This document shows, one piece after another, positions 50,851 to 62,384 of a stretch of 64,000 bases of DNA; positions within the stretch are counted from its first letter, which is position 1, and each line of letters opens with the position of its first letter. A model generated the notes under the pieces. That model had not been told where the DNA came from and did no database searches. It saw only the letters and a list, made by a program, of their open reading frames with translations. The position numbers and the translations under genes are program-made. This DNA is from Acidobacteriota bacterium (GTDB lineage Bacteria > Acidobacteriota > Blastocatellia > RBC074), in NCBI GenBank assembly GCA_018269055.1, contig JAFDVI010000024.1, forward strand, positions 310,001-374,000. Direction: 5' to 3'.

Positions 50851-52770
50851 ATGAAAAGAATCATTATCGGCACTGCCGGCCACATAGATCACGGAAAAAC
50901 ATCACTGGTCAAAGCCTTGACCGGCGTGGATGCAGATCGCCTGAAAGAAGAAAAAGAACGCGGCATCACCATTGATATTGGCTTTGCCGATTTGACCGTC
51001 GGCGACGTGCATTTTGGATTTGTGGATGTGCCGGGACACGAACGGTTCGTCAAAAACATGCTGGCCGGAGTCCACGGCATTGATCTGGTGATGCTGGTGG
51101 TTGCCGCCGACGAAGGCGTTATGCCGCAAACGCGCGAACATTTCGACATTTGCCGGTTGCTGGAAGTCAAAGCCGGACTGGTGGTCATCACCAAAACCGA
51201 TATGGTGGAATCGGAGTTCGCCGAACTGGTCGAAGCCGAGGTTGCCGAATACGTTGCCGATTCATTTTTGCAGGGAGCGCCCATTTTGCGTGTCAGTTCG
51301 CGCACCGGGGAAGGCATTGAAGAATTGAAAAAAACGTTGGGGCAGCTTGCCAAGAAAGTTGAAGAACGCGACGAACGCGCCGTTGCACGGTTGCCGATTG
51401 ATCGAGTGTTTACGATCAAGGGATTCGGCACGGTCATCACCGGAACGTTGATCGCCGGGCGAATCGGTGTGGGAGACGAACTGGAACTGCTGCCTTCTGA
51501 AAATCGCCGGTCGCGCGCTCGCGGCATTCAGGTTCACGGACATTCGACACAGGAAGCCAAAGCCGGGGAACGCACCGCCGTCAATTTGCAGGGAATCGAA
51601 CTGGACGAAGTTGTGCGCGGACAGGTGCTCGTCTCCGCCGGCCGTTTGGCGGCGAGTTCGATGTTGGATGTGAAGTTGCGATTGTTGAAATCCGCGCCGC
51701 GCCCGTTGCGTTCGCGTTCACGCGTGCATTTGCATATTGGCACGGCGGAAGTTTTGGCGCGGGTGGTGTTACTGGGTCAAACCGAATTGGTTCCGGGCGC
51801 AGAATGTTTCGCGCAGCTTCGTTTGGAATCGCCGACGGTAGCGTTGCCCGCAGATCATTTCATCATACGGAGTTATTCACCCGCCATGACGATTGGCGGA
51901 GGCTGCATTATGGACGCTCTGCCGCGAAAGCATAAACTTCGCGAAGGCGCGCAGGTTGTCGCCCAACTGGAAAAGCTGTCGGCAGCGGATGAAGTGGAGC
52001 GCATTGCCCTGCTGGTGGAAATGGGCGGGGAACGCGGAATGAACTTCACGGAATTGGCCGCGCGCAGTGGTTCCACCGATGAAACCATCAAACGCGCAGC
52101 CGACAGTTTGACCAAAACCAGGCGGTTGATTGCCGCCGTCGCCACCCCGTTGCTGCTGGTTTCGCGCGTGGAATTTGAAAATCTGGCCAAACAGGTTCGC
52201 GCCTTGTTGAAAAGTTTTCACACGCGCGCGCCTTTGGAAACAGGGATGGGGCGCGAAGAAGTCCGCGAAAAAATCTTTGCCAATTTGCCGCCGGAAATTT
52301 TCCGCGCGGTGTTGGCTCAATTGACCGAGCGCAATGAAATCGCCGCCGAAAAGGATTTGCTGCGGTTGCCGACGCACCGCGTTGCGCTTTCCGCCGAAGA
52401 GCAAGCCGCCAAAGATCACCTCGCCGAAATTTACGCCCGTGCAGCTTTGCAACCGATTTCCCTGGAAGAAGCCATTGCCCAGGCCGGATCGCAATTCGGC
52501 ATTGATCAGGCGCGGGCGACCCGGTTCGCTCAGATGTTGATTAACAGCGGCGACCTGATCAAAGTCGCCGATCTGATCTTTCATCGCTCTGCGATTGACG
52601 GATTGCGCGAAACCTTGCAGCGCCAAAAAGCCGAATACGGAGCCAAATTGGATGTTGGCACGTTCAAAGACTTAACCGGAATTTCGCGCAAATACGCGAT
52701 TCCATTGCTGGAGTTTTTGGATCGTCAACGCGTAACCCGGCGTGTTGGCGATGTCCGCGAAATTTTGTAA
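50851..52770 (+). CDS. selB: Selenocysteine-specific elongation factor SelB
   Basis: A 639-residue translation GTPase. G1 is [13 protein letters not shown], followed by [10 protein letters not shown]3 [12 protein letters not shown] and G4 TKTD. EF-Tu-like domains II-III (about 170-335) contain [18 protein letters not shown] and the signature [13 protein letters not shown]. Four winged-helix domains at the C-terminus (about 380-639) bind the SECIS RNA hairpin in this family. It predicts that the organism inserts selenocysteine. No selA, selD or selC tRNA is found in this window. Confidence 0.93.
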   Translation: MKRIIIGTAGHIDHGKTSLVKALTGVDADRLKEEKERGITIDIGFADLTVGDVHFGFVDVPGHERFVKNMLAGVHGIDLVMLVVAADEGVMPQTREHFDICRLLEVKAGLVVITKTDMVESEFAELVEAEVAEYVADSFLQGAPILRVSSRTGEGIEELKKTLGQLAKKVEERDERAVARLPIDRVFTIKGFGTVITGTLIAGRIGVGDELELLPSENRRSRARGIQVHGHSTQEAKAGERTAVNLQGIELDEVVRGQVLVSAGRLAASSMLDVKLRLLKSAPRPLRSRSRVHLHIGTAEVLARVVLLGQTELVPGAECFAQLRLESPTVALPADHFIIRSYSPAMTIGGGCIMDALPRKHKLREGAQVVAQLEKLSAADEVERIALLVEMGGERGMNFTELAARSGSTDETIKRAADSLTKTRRLIAAVATPLLLVSRVEFENLAKQVRALLKSFHTRAPLETGMGREEVREKIFANLPPEIFRAVLAQLTERNEIAAEKDLLRLPTHRVALSAEEQAAKDHLAEIYARAALQPISLEEAIAQAGSQFGIDQARATRFAQMLINSGDLIKVADLIFHRSAIDGLRETLQRQKAEYGAKLDVGTFKDLTGISRKYAIPLLEFLDRQRVTRRVGDVREIL

Positions 52771-52885
52771 GCTGGCGGCGTTCCTCTTGTATCTCCCAAT
52801 CGCTGTGACCACAGCGCGTTCCTCGTAAACTTGAATCCGCAACAAGGTAATGAACGGGCGGGAAACCGATCCGTAAGGAGGTAGT

Positions 52886-54796
52886 ATGTTCAAATTCATG
52901 ATTCGCGCGTCGTGTTGTTCGCTATTAATTGGAATCGCCTGGTTTTATGGCAGTCACTCTCGGATCGTGAGCGAAACAGTTTCCGCGCAAACGACCATTC
53001 AGTTGCAATCGTTTGTCAGCGGATTAGCGTTTCCGGTGTTCGTTACCAGCGCGCACGACGGCAGCAACCGGCTGTTCATTCTGGAACGCGCAGGGAAAAT
53101 TCAGCTTCTCACGCCCGGAAGCACCGCGCCGCAAAGCACGCCTTTTCTGGACATCACTGCAAAAGTTTTGACCGGAACTACTGCAGCCGACGAACGTGGC
53201 TTGCTCGGTCTGGCTTTTCATCCGCAATTCAAAACCAATCGGCGATTTTTTGTGAACTACACCCGGCGAACCGATGGCACGACAGTCATTTCGGAATTCA
53301 CGGCGTCGGCGGCAAATCCGAACGTCGCCGATACGACGGAAAAGGTGATTCTGACCATCGCCCAACCCTTTTCGAATCACAACGGCGGGATGATGGATTT
53401 TGGCAAAGATGGATTTCTATACATCGGTGCGGGTGACGGAGGTTCCGCCAACGATCCGGGCAATCGCGCGCAAAACGTCGAGGAGTTGCTGGGCAAGTTT
53501 TTACGCATTGATGTGGATATGCCGAATGGCGCTGTGCCCTATTCGGTGCCTTCGACAAATCCATTTTTTGGCCCAACGGCCGGGCGCGATGAAATTTACG
53601 CGTTCGGATTGCGCAACCCCTGGCGCTGGTCGTTCGACCGGCAAACCGGTGAATTGTGGGCAGGCGATGTTGGCCAAGGCGCGGTCGAGGAAATTGACAC
53701 GATCCAACTGGGCGGCAATTACGGCTGGCGCGTACTGGAAGGCACAAGCTGCACAAATCTTGGTCCGGCTTCCTGCGTCGGAGGAAATTTCATTCCGCCG
53801 CTTTACGAATATACCCATCAATCCGGGCGCTGTTCCGTGACGGGCGGTTATGTGTATCGTGGGACGCGTGGAACGTTGACGCCGGGAACGTATATTTTCG
53901 GCGATTACTGTACGGGAGAAATTTTTCTGCGCGAAAACGGCTCGGTGCGCATGGCACTGGATTCGCCGTATAGCATTTCTTCCTTTGGCGAAGACGAAGC
54001 CGGAGAGCTTTACCTGGTTCATTTGGGGAGTGGAACCAATGGCGTCGTTTATCGCATCGCCAACCCGAACACTCCTGCAGAACAACTGGCCAGCGTGTCG
54101 GCGGCGAATTACCACAGCCCTTTGGCACAGGAATTCATCACTGCGGCTTTCGGCGCAAATTTGGCTGTCGTGCCGCAATCCGGTTCCTCACCTTTGCCAA
54201 CCAATCTGGGCGGGACGCAGGTAATGGTTACGGACAGCGCCGGAACCAATCGTGCTGCGCCGTTATTTTTCGTTTCGCCGACCCAGGTCAATTATCTGGT
54301 TCCGGCGGGAACCACTGCGGGAACGGCGACGGTAACGATCATCAGTTGGAACGGTGTTGTTTCACGCGGCACTGTGCAAATCAATCAAGTTGCACCCGGA
54401 TTGTTCACGGCGAATTCCAACGGGCGAGGCGTTCCGGCGGCGGTCGTCGAACGGTTTCGCGCCAATGGTTCACACACCACGGAACCCGTCGCGCAGTTTG
54501 ACGCAGCGCAAAATCAGTTTGTGCCTTTGCCGATTGATCTGGGCGCAGTGGACGATCAGGTTTTTCTGGTGATGTTCGGAACTGGTTTCAAATTCCGCAG
54601 CGCGCTTGCTGCCGTGACGGCAACCATTGGCGGCATGGCAGCCGAAGTCACTTATGCCGGCGACCAAGGCCAGTTCGTCGGACTCGATCAAGCCAATATT
54701 CGCATTCCCCGAAGTTTGATCGGACGCGGCGACGTGGATGTTGTGTTGACGGTGGACAGTCAACCGGCAAACACGGTTCGCGTCAGTATCAAATAA
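52886..54796 (+). CDS. Exported PQQ-type sugar dehydrogenase with Solibacter C-terminal domain
   Basis: A 636-residue exported protein. A signal peptide (about residues 1-34) precedes a soluble glucose/sorbosone dehydrogenase six-bladed beta-propeller (about 40-395). Its motifs are [75 protein letters not shown] and GGYVYRG. The C-terminal domain (about 405-636) with PSPTQVNY-type [13 protein letters not shown] and [13 protein letters not shown] is the Solibacter-type (TIGR03437) exported-protein tail. It probably oxidises sugars in the periplasm using PQQ. GTAAGGAGGTAGT precedes the ATG. Confidence 0.88.
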   Translation: MFKFMIRASCCSLLIGIAWFYGSHSRIVSETVSAQTTIQLQSFVSGLAFPVFVTSAHDGSNRLFILERAGKIQLLTPGSTAPQSTPFLDITAKVLTGTTAADERGLLGLAFHPQFKTNRRFFVNYTRRTDGTTVISEFTASAANPNVADTTEKVILTIAQPFSNHNGGMMDFGKDGFLYIGAGDGGSANDPGNRAQNVEELLGKFLRIDVDMPNGAVPYSVPSTNPFFGPTAGRDEIYAFGLRNPWRWSFDRQTGELWAGDVGQGAVEEIDTIQLGGNYGWRVLEGTSCTNLGPASCVGGNFIPPLYEYTHQSGRCSVTGGYVYRGTRGTLTPGTYIFGDYCTGEIFLRENGSVRMALDSPYSISSFGEDEAGELYLVHLGSGTNGVVYRIANPNTPAEQLASVSAANYHSPLAQEFITAAFGANLAVVPQSGSSPLPTNLGGTQVMVTDSAGTNRAAPLFFVSPTQVNYLVPAGTTAGTATVTIISWNGVVSRGTVQINQVAPGLFTANSNGRGVPAAVVERFRANGSHTTEPVAQFDAAQNQFVPLPIDLGAVDDQVFLVMFGTGFKFRSALAAVTATIGGMAAEVTYAGDQGQFVGLDQANIRIPRSLIGRGDVDVVLTVDSQPANTVRVSIK

Positions 54797-54915
54797 AAGT
54801 TGCGCGAAGCGTCTGGTTGCGCTTCGGCGGAAGAACCTTTCTATTTCCTGCGATCAGCTTTATCGCAAAGACGCAAACTGGCAGTTTGCTAAACACATTC
54901 CCCCAAACTGACCTC

Positions 54916-54944
54916 TTTCACGAAGCCGTAAGCTCGCCTATAAT
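54916..54944 (+). promoter_or_regulatory. Candidate promoter of the glm operon
   Basis: TTTCAC (54916-54921), 17 bp, then a perfect TATAAT (54939-54944), about 75 bp before the glmU start. It is the only good -10 box in the 225-bp gap, which also holds a small hairpin (CGAAGCG/CGCTTCG, 54805-54826). Confidence 0.5.
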
Positions 54945-55021
54945 CCGCTCCCCACCCCACTGGCACGCTCATCGCCCCAACGATTCAGTAGTTTTACCCA
55001 TTACTTTTTTGAGGTTTTGTC

Positions 55022-56407
55022 GTGAACACTCCCGTGAACGTTTTGATTTTGGCTGCTGGGCTCGGCACACGCATGAAAAGCGACCAAGCCAAGGTCTTGC
55101 ACAAACTCGGCAGCCGTCCGCTGATCGCCCACGTTTTGCGAACCGCCGCCGAACTCAATCCCGAAAACATCATCGTCGTTGTCGGTCACCAAGCCGAAAA
55201 GGTCGAAATCGCCGCGCGTACTGCGTTTGCCGATCCGGCAATGGCCGAACGATTGCAGTTCGTCACACAGGACAAACAGCTTGGCACCGGTCATGCCGTC
55301 AAATGCGCTACAGATGTGTTACGGAAATCGCGCGGGCTGTTGGTCGTGTTTTACGGCGACACGCCCGCGGTAAAAGCCGCAACACTGCAAAAATTGATCG
55401 CCGAACACGAAGCGGGCAAATACGCAGCGACCTTGGTAACAATCAGACTCGATCCGACTCCGGCTTATGGCCGAATCATCCGCGATGAACAAGGTAACTT
55501 CTTGAAAATCGTCGAACAACGCGATTGCACGCCTGAACAGGTCGCCATCACTGAAGTCAATCCTGGGTTTTATTGTTTTGACGTTCCGGCGCTGCTCAAT
55601 GCTCTGGAAAAACTGTCGCCGCAAAACGCGCAAGGCGAGTATTACCTGACCGATGTTCCACAACACATGCTCGACGCTGGTTTGAAAGTCGGAACGGTTT
55701 TTCACGAAGACGCGCATGAACTGGACGGCATCAACAATCGCGCAGAGCTTGCCGCCATGTGGAAACGCGTCCGTCTGGAAACGCTAAACCGGTTGATGAT
55801 CGAGGGCGTTTCGATTGTGGACCCGGATTCGACCTACATTGACGCATCGGTCGAGATTGCCCGTGATACGGTCATTCATCCCCAAGTCATTATCGAAGGC
55901 GATTCGCGCATCGGCGCAAACTGCGAAATTCATTCATGGTCACACCTGACCAACGTCGAAATCGGCGACGATTGCCGGGTGCTGAATTCGTGCGTACTGG
56001 TGGATACGAAACTCAACGGCAAAAATTCAGTCGGGCCGTCCGCGCATTTGCGAATGCACGCCGAACTTGCCGAAGAAGCGGTGGTCGGCAATTTTGTCGA
56101 AGTGAAAAAATCCCGGCTGGGCCGCAAAACAAAATCCATGCACTTGACGTATCTTGGTGACGCAACCATTGGTGACCGCGTTAATATCGGAGCGGCCACC
56201 GTCACCTGTAATTACGACGGCAAGAACAAACATCGAACGATTATCGAAGACGACGTGAAAATCGGTTCGGACACTATGTTGGTTGCGCCGGTTCGCGTTG
56301 GGCGTGGTTCGGTTTCGGGCGCAGGCTCCGTCATTACCAAAGACGTGCCCCCTGATTCGCTGGTCGTCGGTGTTCCGGCCAAGGTCGTCAAGAAACTGAA
56401 CGAATAA
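55022..56407 (+). CDS. glmU: Bifunctional GlcNAc-1-P uridyltransferase / GlcN-1-P acetyltransferase
   Basis: A 461-residue bifunctional enzyme making UDP-GlcNAc for peptidoglycan and lipid A. The N-terminal uridyltransferase carries [26 protein letters not shown] and YGDTPA. The C-terminal left-handed beta-helix acetyltransferase carries [23 protein letters not shown]. The length is canonical. The start is GTG at 55022. It is followed by a zinc-ribbon gene and glmS, so two steps of one pathway are co-located. Confidence 0.96.
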   Translation: MNTPVNVLILAAGLGTRMKSDQAKVLHKLGSRPLIAHVLRTAAELNPENIIVVVGHQAEKVEIAARTAFADPAMAERLQFVTQDKQLGTGHAVKCATDVLRKSRGLLVVFYGDTPAVKAATLQKLIAEHEAGKYAATLVTIRLDPTPAYGRIIRDEQGNFLKIVEQRDCTPEQVAITEVNPGFYCFDVPALLNALEKLSPQNAQGEYYLTDVPQHMLDAGLKVGTVFHEDAHELDGINNRAELAAMWKRVRLETLNRLMIEGVSIVDPDSTYIDASVEIARDTVIHPQVIIEGDSRIGANCEIHSWSHLTNVEIGDDCRVLNSCVLVDTKLNGKNSVGPSAHLRMHAELAEEAVVGNFVEVKKSRLGRKTKSMHLTYLGDATIGDRVNIGAATVTCNYDGKNKHRTIIEDDVKIGSDTMLVAPVRVGRGSVSGAGSVITKDVPPDSLVVGVPAKVVKKLNE

Positions 56408-56425
56408 CCGAAGGAGCTAAAATTT

Positions 56426-56971
56426 ATGTTTTGCCCCCAATGCGGAGTGCAGGCTGAACAGCAAACGAAGTTTTGCAAATCCTGCGGGCTGAAGCTGTCC
56501 GATCATGTGCAATTGATTGCTGCGTCTCGCGACACGGAAATTGGCCGGATGAGCCGCGAGGAAGCCGGCCGACAATTGCGCTGGCTGAAAGCCACCAGAT
56601 CGCTATTGGGCAGCGCACTGATGGTGCCGTTGATTATGTTGATGCTTGGTATCGCAGCGTCATCCAATGGTGGTGATGCGGAAATCGCTGGAATGATCAC
56701 CTTCTTCCTGACGAGTATCTGGCTGGGCATCAATGGGCGAGCGCTTTTCAACCTGTTCCGTGGCGGCTTTTTCAAAACGTACAAGGAACGCCGTATTCGC
56801 GCGGAAGCAGCTCTGCTGGCGCAGCCAACTGCGGTTCCTCAACCCCAGGAAAAATTCAGTTTGCCGCCAGATACAAATCGCATTCAACCCCGAATCGAAG
56901 CTGGCAGCATCGCCGAACCCACTACGCGTGAACTTCGCCAGGTGAGCGGTAACTCAGGAAGAATCGGATAA
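56426..56971 (+). CDS. Zinc-ribbon membrane protein
   Basis: A 181-residue protein. An N-terminal zinc ribbon (CPQCG and CKSCG, Cys3, Cys6, Cys17 and Cys20) is followed by a polar stretch and two transmembrane helices (about residues 60-80 and 88-108). The Pro/Gln-rich cytoplasmic C-terminus has no known fold. It sits between glmU and glmS (18 bp and 26 bp gaps) in one operon. The ribbon resembles that of the DUF4870 protein at 43370-43927. Function unknown. Confidence 0.75.
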   Translation: MFCPQCGVQAEQQTKFCKSCGLKLSDHVQLIAASRDTEIGRMSREEAGRQLRWLKATRSLLGSALMVPLIMLMLGIAASSNGGDAEIAGMITFFLTSIWLGINGRALFNLFRGGFFKTYKERRIRAEAALLAQPTAVPQPQEKFSLPPDTNRIQPRIEAGSIAEPTTRELRQVSGNSGRIG

Positions 56972-56997
56972 AACAATTCAATCAGGAGTATCACCCA

Positions 56998-58863
56998 ATG
57001 TGCGGAATTGTCGGTTATGTCGGAAATCAGCAGGTCGTCCCCGTTGTCATCGAAGGGCTGCGAAGATTGGAATATCGCGGCTATGACTCCGCAGGGATTG
57101 CGGTTGTCAACCGCGACCACGAAATGCAGGTTCGTCGCGCCAGTGGAAAGCTGCGCAATTTGGAAGAGACTATTCGCCAAAATCCGATCACGGGAGATTA
57201 TGGATTAGGTCATACACGCTGGGCGACACATGGCCGCCCGACCGAAGAAAACGCGCACCCGCATCGCGATGGCTCCGGACGCATTGTCGTTGTTCACAAC
57301 GGTATCATCGAAAATTACCTGGAACTGAAACGCGATCTGCTCTCACGCGGCCACGTTTTCAAATCCGAAACCGACACCGAAGTCGTTGCCCACCTGATTC
57401 AAAAACATCTGGAACTGGACAAACAAGCTGATCTGGAAACCGCGTTTCGCCGCTCGCTGGCCGAAGTTCGCGGCATTTACGCTTTGGTGGCAATGTCGGC
57501 GGATGAACCGGAAAAGATTGTCGCCGCACGCCTAGGCCCGCCAGTGGTCGTCGGTTTGGGGAATGGCGAATACCTCGTCGCGTCGGATATTCCGGCGATT
57601 TTGCCGCACACGCGAGACATTTTCTTTCTCGGCGATGGCGAAATGGCGTTGCTGACCAAAGACGGTGTTCGCGTCACAGACCTTGCGGGCAACGAAATCA
57701 AGCCCGAGGTGCAGCGAATCACCTGGGACCCGATTCAGGCGGAAAAAGGCGGCTACAAACATTTCATGCTCAAGGAGATTTTCGAACAGCCGCGCGCCGT
57801 CCGCGACACCACGCAAGGTCGAGTTTCTCTGGATACTGGCCAGGTTTTTCTGGATCAGATGAAATTGACCGAAGCCGATTTTCGCAGTTTGACCGACATC
57901 AAAATTGCCGCTTGCGGCACAGCCTGGCACGCGGCGCTGGTGGCCAAATACCTGATCGAAGAATTGGCGCGTTTGCCGGTTGACGTGGATTACGCTTCGG
58001 AGTTTCGCTACCGCAATCCGATTCTGACTCCAACCAGTTTAATGATGGTGATTTCGCAATCGGGCGAAACCGCCGACACACTCGCCGCCTTGCGCGAAGG
58101 AAAAGAAAAGGGCTGCAAGACCTTGGCCATCTGCAACGTGCAGGGAGCGATGATGACGCGCGAAGCCGACGGGACGATTTACACGCACGCCGGGCCGGAA
58201 ATCGGCGTGGCTTCGACCAAGGCGTTTACTTCGCAGATCGTCGCGGCGTATTTGCTGGCAATGTATCTGGCGCAGGTTCGCGGCACATTGAGCGAAGAAA
58301 AGCTGAAATGGCACGCGCAGCATTTGTCCGAACTGCCTGTGAAGATCGAAAAGCTGCTGAATTCCGACACGGATTACGAAGAATTGTCGCGCGCTTTTGT
58401 GCTTTCGACGGATTTCCTGTACTTAGGGCGCGGCATCAATTTCCCGATTGCGTTGGAAGGCGCGCTGAAACTGAAAGAGATTTCCTATATTCACGCCGAA
58501 GGGTACGCCGCCGGAGAAATGAAACACGGGCCCAATGCGCTGATTGATTCGCGATTGCCGGTGGTGGTGATCAACACGCTCGATCCGGACGACGAAAAGT
58601 CCAAACTGCGGTACGAAAAAACGATTTCGAACATTCAGGAAGTCAAAGCGCGCGACGGCATTGTCGTCGCCATCGTTACCGAAGGCGACCGCGACACGCG
58701 CGAAGTCGCCAGTTTCACCATTGAAGTTCCACCATCCAGCGAATTGCTCTCGCCGGTTTTATCGGCAATTCCGTTGCAACTGATGGCTTATCACATCGCC
58801 GTGCGCAGAGGTTGTGACGTGGACCAGCCGCGCAATCTGGCGAAATCCGTCACCGTTGAATAA
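56998..58863 (+). CDS. glmS: Glucosamine-6-phosphate synthase (isomerizing)
   Basis: A 621-residue enzyme. The N-terminal class II glutamine amidotransferase has nucleophile Cys2 (MCGIVGYVG) and motifs [19 protein letters not shown]. Two SIS domains (about 300-440 and 470-610) bind fructose-6-phosphate ([15 protein letters not shown]). The C-terminus [11 protein letters not shown] is characteristic. It catalyses the first committed step to UDP-GlcNAc, whose later steps are made by GlmU upstream. AGGAG lies before the ATG. No ribozyme-type leader is obvious in the 26-bp gap. Confidence 0.97.
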   Translation: MCGIVGYVGNQQVVPVVIEGLRRLEYRGYDSAGIAVVNRDHEMQVRRASGKLRNLEETIRQNPITGDYGLGHTRWATHGRPTEENAHPHRDGSGRIVVVHNGIIENYLELKRDLLSRGHVFKSETDTEVVAHLIQKHLELDKQADLETAFRRSLAEVRGIYALVAMSADEPEKIVAARLGPPVVVGLGNGEYLVASDIPAILPHTRDIFFLGDGEMALLTKDGVRVTDLAGNEIKPEVQRITWDPIQAEKGGYKHFMLKEIFEQPRAVRDTTQGRVSLDTGQVFLDQMKLTEADFRSLTDIKIAACGTAWHAALVAKYLIEELARLPVDVDYASEFRYRNPILTPTSLMMVISQSGETADTLAALREGKEKGCKTLAICNVQGAMMTREADGTIYTHAGPEIGVASTKAFTSQIVAAYLLAMYLAQVRGTLSEEKLKWHAQHLSELPVKIEKLLNSDTDYEELSRAFVLSTDFLYLGRGINFPIALEGALKLKEISYIHAEGYAAGEMKHGPNALIDSRLPVVVINTLDPDDEKSKLRYEKTISNIQEVKARDGIVVAIVTEGDRDTREVASFTIEVPPSSELLSPVLSAIPLQLMAYHIAVRRGCDVDQPRNLAKSVTVE

Positions 58864-58892
58864 ATACTCGAAATCCATCAACACCTTCGTAA

Positions 58893-59468
58893 ATGCTCAA
58901 AAATATCAATCTTGTTCTTGCTTCCGGCTCGCCTCGCCGTTTGGAATTACTGCGCGCGGCGGGCATTGACTTCACGGTTCGCGTCGCCGACGTGGATGAA
59001 AAAGTGCTTCCCGGCGAATTGCCGCGCGATTACGTCGTGCGGCTTTCGCGCGAAAAGGCGCGTGCTGTCGCCGCCGAAGGCGAACTTGTGCTCGGTGCGG
59101 ACACGACGGTCGTTTCGTTGAATGAAATCCTGGCAAAACCAACGGATGAAAATGACGCACGGCGAATGCTGCGCTTGCTCAGCGGCAAATGGCACGAAGT
59201 TTTGACAGGCGTGTCTTTGGTGAACAGTTCAAAGGTTATTTCGGACATTGCCGTCACCCGCGTGAAATTTACAAGAATGAGCGAAGAGGAAATTGGATGG
59301 TATGTCGCATCAGGGGAACCAATGGATAAAGCTGGCGCATACGGCATCCAAGGTTATGCGTCGCGCTTCATCGAACGCATCGAAGGCAGTTATTCCAATG
59401 TGGTCGGCTTGCCGGTGCAAATGGTTTACCGAATGATTGCGGAATTCGGATTGCGGATTGCGGATTGA
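58893..59468 (+). CDS. maf: Maf-family nucleotide pyrophosphatase
   Basis: A 191-residue Maf/YhdE-type nucleoside triphosphate pyrophosphatase that hydrolyses non-canonical or surplus nucleotides. Motifs are [17 protein letters not shown], the catalytic Asp in LVLGADTTV, and VLTGVSLV. The length is typical. The last five residues (LRIAD) are encoded by a repeat unit, GATTGCGGATT, that continues past the stop as a hairpin. Confidence 0.93.
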   Translation: MLKNINLVLASGSPRRLELLRAAGIDFTVRVADVDEKVLPGELPRDYVVRLSREKARAVAAEGELVLGADTTVVSLNEILAKPTDENDARRMLRLLSGKWHEVLTGVSLVNSSKVISDIAVTRVKFTRMSEEEIGWYVASGEPMDKAGAYGIQGYASRFIERIEGSYSNVVGLPVQMVYRMIAEFGLRIAD

Positions 59469-59511
59469 ATCGTCAGAGTTGCTTCAAATCCGCAATCTAC
59501 AATCCGCAATC
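59449..59511. repeat. Repeat-built hairpin between maf and ribA
   Basis: Two overlapping copies of GATTGCGGATT (59449-59459, 59456-59466) face two inverse copies AATCCGCAATC (59487-59497, 59501-59511). The left copies form the maf 3' end, and the right ones reach the ribA stop codon. The fold could end both convergent transcripts. Confidence 0.65.
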
Positions 59512-60142
59512 AGAAGATTCCATTCAGTTGCAGCAAATGACCCATCTTTTCTTTCTTGGTCAACAGGTATTTGAACGCGGGTTGTTTGGCGCTGATTTCC
59601 AAAGGGATGCGTTCAACAATTTCCAAGCCTGCGTTGCGCAGGGCGCGGACTTTATCGGGATTGTTTGACATCAACCGCAGCCGCCTGGCACCCAGTAATT
59701 TGATGACTTCGGCGCATTGGTCATATTGACGATGGTCCACATCGAAGCCAAGTTGCAAATTGGCCTCGATGGTGTCCGCGCCTTGATCTTGTAATGCATA
59801 GGCGCGAATTTTGTTGATGATGCCGATGCCGCGACCTTCCTGGTGTTGATACACGATGATGCCTTTCCCGTCGGCTTGCACTTTTTGCATTGCGCATTCC
59901 AGTTGCGGGCCACAATCGCATTTCAGCGAATGAAATACGTCGCCGGTCAGGCATTGAGAATGGATCCGAACCAAGGTTGGTTCTTCCGGTTTGATGTCAC
60001 CCTTGACCAGGGCGACGAACTCTTCGTCGCTGGTCGTGCTGCGAAACCCTACGATGCGGAAAGGGCCAAATTCGGTCGGTAATTTGGCTTCGGCCTCTTT
60101 CTGAACCGTGAATCCTGCTGTTGCTCGGTCCTGCTGTGTCAA
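59510..60142 (-). CDS. ribA: GTP cyclohydrolase II
   Basis: A 210-residue enzyme of the first riboflavin step. Zinc ligands are Cys in [17 protein letters not shown]. Catalytic and substrate motifs are [22 protein letters not shown] and DxR-like [29 protein letters not shown]. It is a stand-alone RibA without the RibB (DHBP synthase) half. The likely start is TTG at 60142, since AAGGAGG sits 8 bp before it; the frame also opens at TTG 60160, within that site. It is convergent with maf. Confidence 0.93.
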   Translation of the reverse strand: MTQQDRATAGFTVQKEAEAKLPTEFGPFRIVGFRSTTSDEEFVALVKGDIKPEEPTLVRIHSQCLTGDVFHSLKCDCGPQLECAMQKVQADGKGIIVYQHQEGRGIGIINKIRAYALQDQGADTIEANLQLGFDVDHRQYDQCAEVIKLLGARRLRLMSNNPDKVRALRNAGLEIVERIPLEISAKQPAFKYLLTKKEKMGHLLQLNGIF

Positions 60143-60350
60143 GTTCGTTTCCTCCTTCAAAAAATGAACAACCGATGTTGCGCTGGTTCACTACAATTTC
60201 AAACTGACTATAGGAGCCGTTCCCGTGAACGGTCAAGATGACAATACTGTAACAACACACTGTTGGATGTAACCCAAGTCACGATAGCTGTCTTGGACGG
60301 ATAACAAACCGCTCTTGTGAAAAATCGGTTTGACCGATATACAAACGACG

Positions 60351-62300
60351 ATGGGCACAACAATCATCATACTACTTTCGTTGCTGGCAATTGCGACTGG
60401 CGCGTGGCTGAGTTGTCTGGTTTGGGAAACGGCATCCTTGAGATTTCGGTTTGCGGTTGGTGCGCTTGTCGGGTTGGCGCTGCTGGCCTGGATCGGATTT
60501 CTGTCGGCATTGGCATTTGGATTGAACCGGTTTTCCATCTTACTGACAGCGGTGATTTTGGCAGCCGGGTTGGCAGCCCTGGTCGGTAAGGTTCCGGTTC
60601 GGAAATTTCGCGCGGGGCTGGAAAATGACTTGCTCGGCACGGTTGGCCTGATTTATTACCTCGCCTGGGCGACTTTGCTGGTCTGGTTGTTCAGCCGTGT
60701 GGTGATGTTTTACCCGGATGGATTGCATACTTCTCCGGCAAATAATTTCGGCGATTTGCCGTTTCACTTCGGCGTGATCACCTCGATGGCGTACGGCGAA
60801 AACCTGCCGCCACAAAGTCCCATCTTCGCCGGCCTGAAATTCACATACCCTTATCTGATAGATTTTTTGACGGCATTTTTCATTCGTTGTGGTGCCGATT
60901 GGCGAGCCGCATTTTTTGTTGAAAACATTGCGCTGGCACTGGCGCTGGTGTTGATGATTGAGTTGATGACGCTGCGAATCACGCAAAACCGAATTGCCGG
61001 TTTTCTTGCGCCTTTCATTGTTCTCTTCAACGGCGGTTTTGGATTTATCAATTTCTTTCGCCAACTCTCGGCATTTTTCAATGATCCAGCACAAGCCAAA
61101 TTCGGCCTGGTGCATTTCCTCGCCAATTTGCCAAATGCCTACACGATGAATGTTGACCTGGACTGGGGAGCGAACAAAATCCCGCTCCGATGGGGGAATG
61201 TCTTCACGACGCTGCTGATTCCGCAACGATCCATGTTGTTTGGGTTGCCGCTGGTTGCATTGATTATTTTGCTATGGTGGATGGCATTGGGCGAACAGGA
61301 ACGTGGAGGCAAAGGTTCGCCTCGGCGGCGGTATTTGTTTGCTGCCGGGGTTCTGGCTGGATTGTTGCCCATGCTGCACGCGCACGGATTCTTTTCGATT
61401 GCCATCGCGTGTGTGCCGATGGCGCTGCTGTTCTTTTCGATAGATTGGCTGGCGTTTTTTGTTCCGATGGGATTACTGGCCGCGCCGCAGGCTTTGTATT
61501 TGAGTGGCACGCAGGTCAAAAACGAGTTATTCAAAGTGAAGCTGTTCTGGGAAGCGGGCGACACAAATCCGGCGCTGTTTTGGGCGGCAAATGCGGGATT
61601 GTTTATTTTGCTGCTGGCGATTTGTTTATTGGCCAACCGATTGGCAACATTGCGTCAGGTGAAATTTTATCTGCCATTTCTTCTGTGGTTTATCGTGCCG
61701 AACGTCATCAAACTGGCTCCTTGGGATTGGGACAACATCAAAGTGTTGGTGTATTGGGCATTGGCATCGTCCGCTTTTGTGGCATTGACGTTGGCCGTAT
61801 TGCTGGCTCACCGATTCAAAGCGATAAGGCTTGTTGGTGCTGTCTTGCTTGTCGGGTTGGTTTTGTCCGGAACGATTGACGTTGTGCGAGCGTTGTCACC
61901 CGTGGAAAACGTTCCGCTGTTTGGCAAGGCGGAGTTGGAAGTTGCCGAATTGATTCGTCAGCGAACGCCGCCTCGTGCCGTCATTTTGCATGCGCCGATT
62001 CACAATTCGGTGGTCGCGTTGACCGGACGCCAATCCGTCATGGGGTATCCGGGGCATTTGTGGACTCATGGGATCGCGTATAATCAGCGCGAAAATGAAG
62101 TGAGAATGATTTATCGCGGCGGAGCGGAAAGCGCACGACCATTGGTTGCGCTCGGCATTGATTATGTCGTTATTGGCCCTGCCGAACGTTACGCAGATAG
62201 TTCCGGAGAAATGACCGTGGCTGAAAATTACTTTGCCGAATCGTTTCCCGTGGTGATTGACCACGCCGGATACAAGGTTTATCAAATCAAACCCCGGTAA
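60351..62300 (+). CDS. Polytopic membrane protein, GT-C glycosyltransferase-like
   Basis: A protein of about 649 residues with roughly 12 or more transmembrane helices and a C-terminal extracytoplasmic domain (about 530-649). The first long outer loop contains an acidic NNFGDLPFHFGVI segment and PIFAGLKFTYPYLIDF. This is reminiscent of GT-C-fold glycosyltransferases, which carry a catalytic Asp in loop 1 (family knowledge). Helical motifs such as LPMLHAHGFFSIAI recur. The lipid-linked donor and the acceptor cannot be named. A weak start: TTG 60330 is also possible. It precedes priA. Confidence 0.6.
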   Translation: MGTTIIILLSLLAIATGAWLSCLVWETASLRFRFAVGALVGLALLAWIGFLSALAFGLNRFSILLTAVILAAGLAALVGKVPVRKFRAGLENDLLGTVGLIYYLAWATLLVWLFSRVVMFYPDGLHTSPANNFGDLPFHFGVITSMAYGENLPPQSPIFAGLKFTYPYLIDFLTAFFIRCGADWRAAFFVENIALALALVLMIELMTLRITQNRIAGFLAPFIVLFNGGFGFINFFRQLSAFFNDPAQAKFGLVHFLANLPNAYTMNVDLDWGANKIPLRWGNVFTTLLIPQRSMLFGLPLVALIILLWWMALGEQERGGKGSPRRRYLFAAGVLAGLLPMLHAHGFFSIAIACVPMALLFFSIDWLAFFVPMGLLAAPQALYLSGTQVKNELFKVKLFWEAGDTNPALFWAANAGLFILLLAICLLANRLATLRQVKFYLPFLLWFIVPNVIKLAPWDWDNIKVLVYWALASSAFVALTLAVLLAHRFKAIRLVGAVLLVGLVLSGTIDVVRALSPVENVPLFGKAELEVAELIRQRTPPRAVILHAPIHNSVVALTGRQSVMGYPGHLWTHGIAYNQRENEVRMIYRGGAESARPLVALGIDYVVIGPAERYADSSGEMTVAENYFAESFPVVIDHAGYKVYQIKPR

Positions 62301-62384
62301 ACGGATTTTCCGAGCATCAAAAGGCAATTATCAAAAGAGCGGTGTTTTACTTTCATTTTGATCTTTGCCTTTGCCGTTTGTTTT

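Noticed and set aside
52771-52885. Possible selC tRNA after selB
   Set aside because: No long acceptor stem, no UCA anticodon and no T-arm sequence were found.
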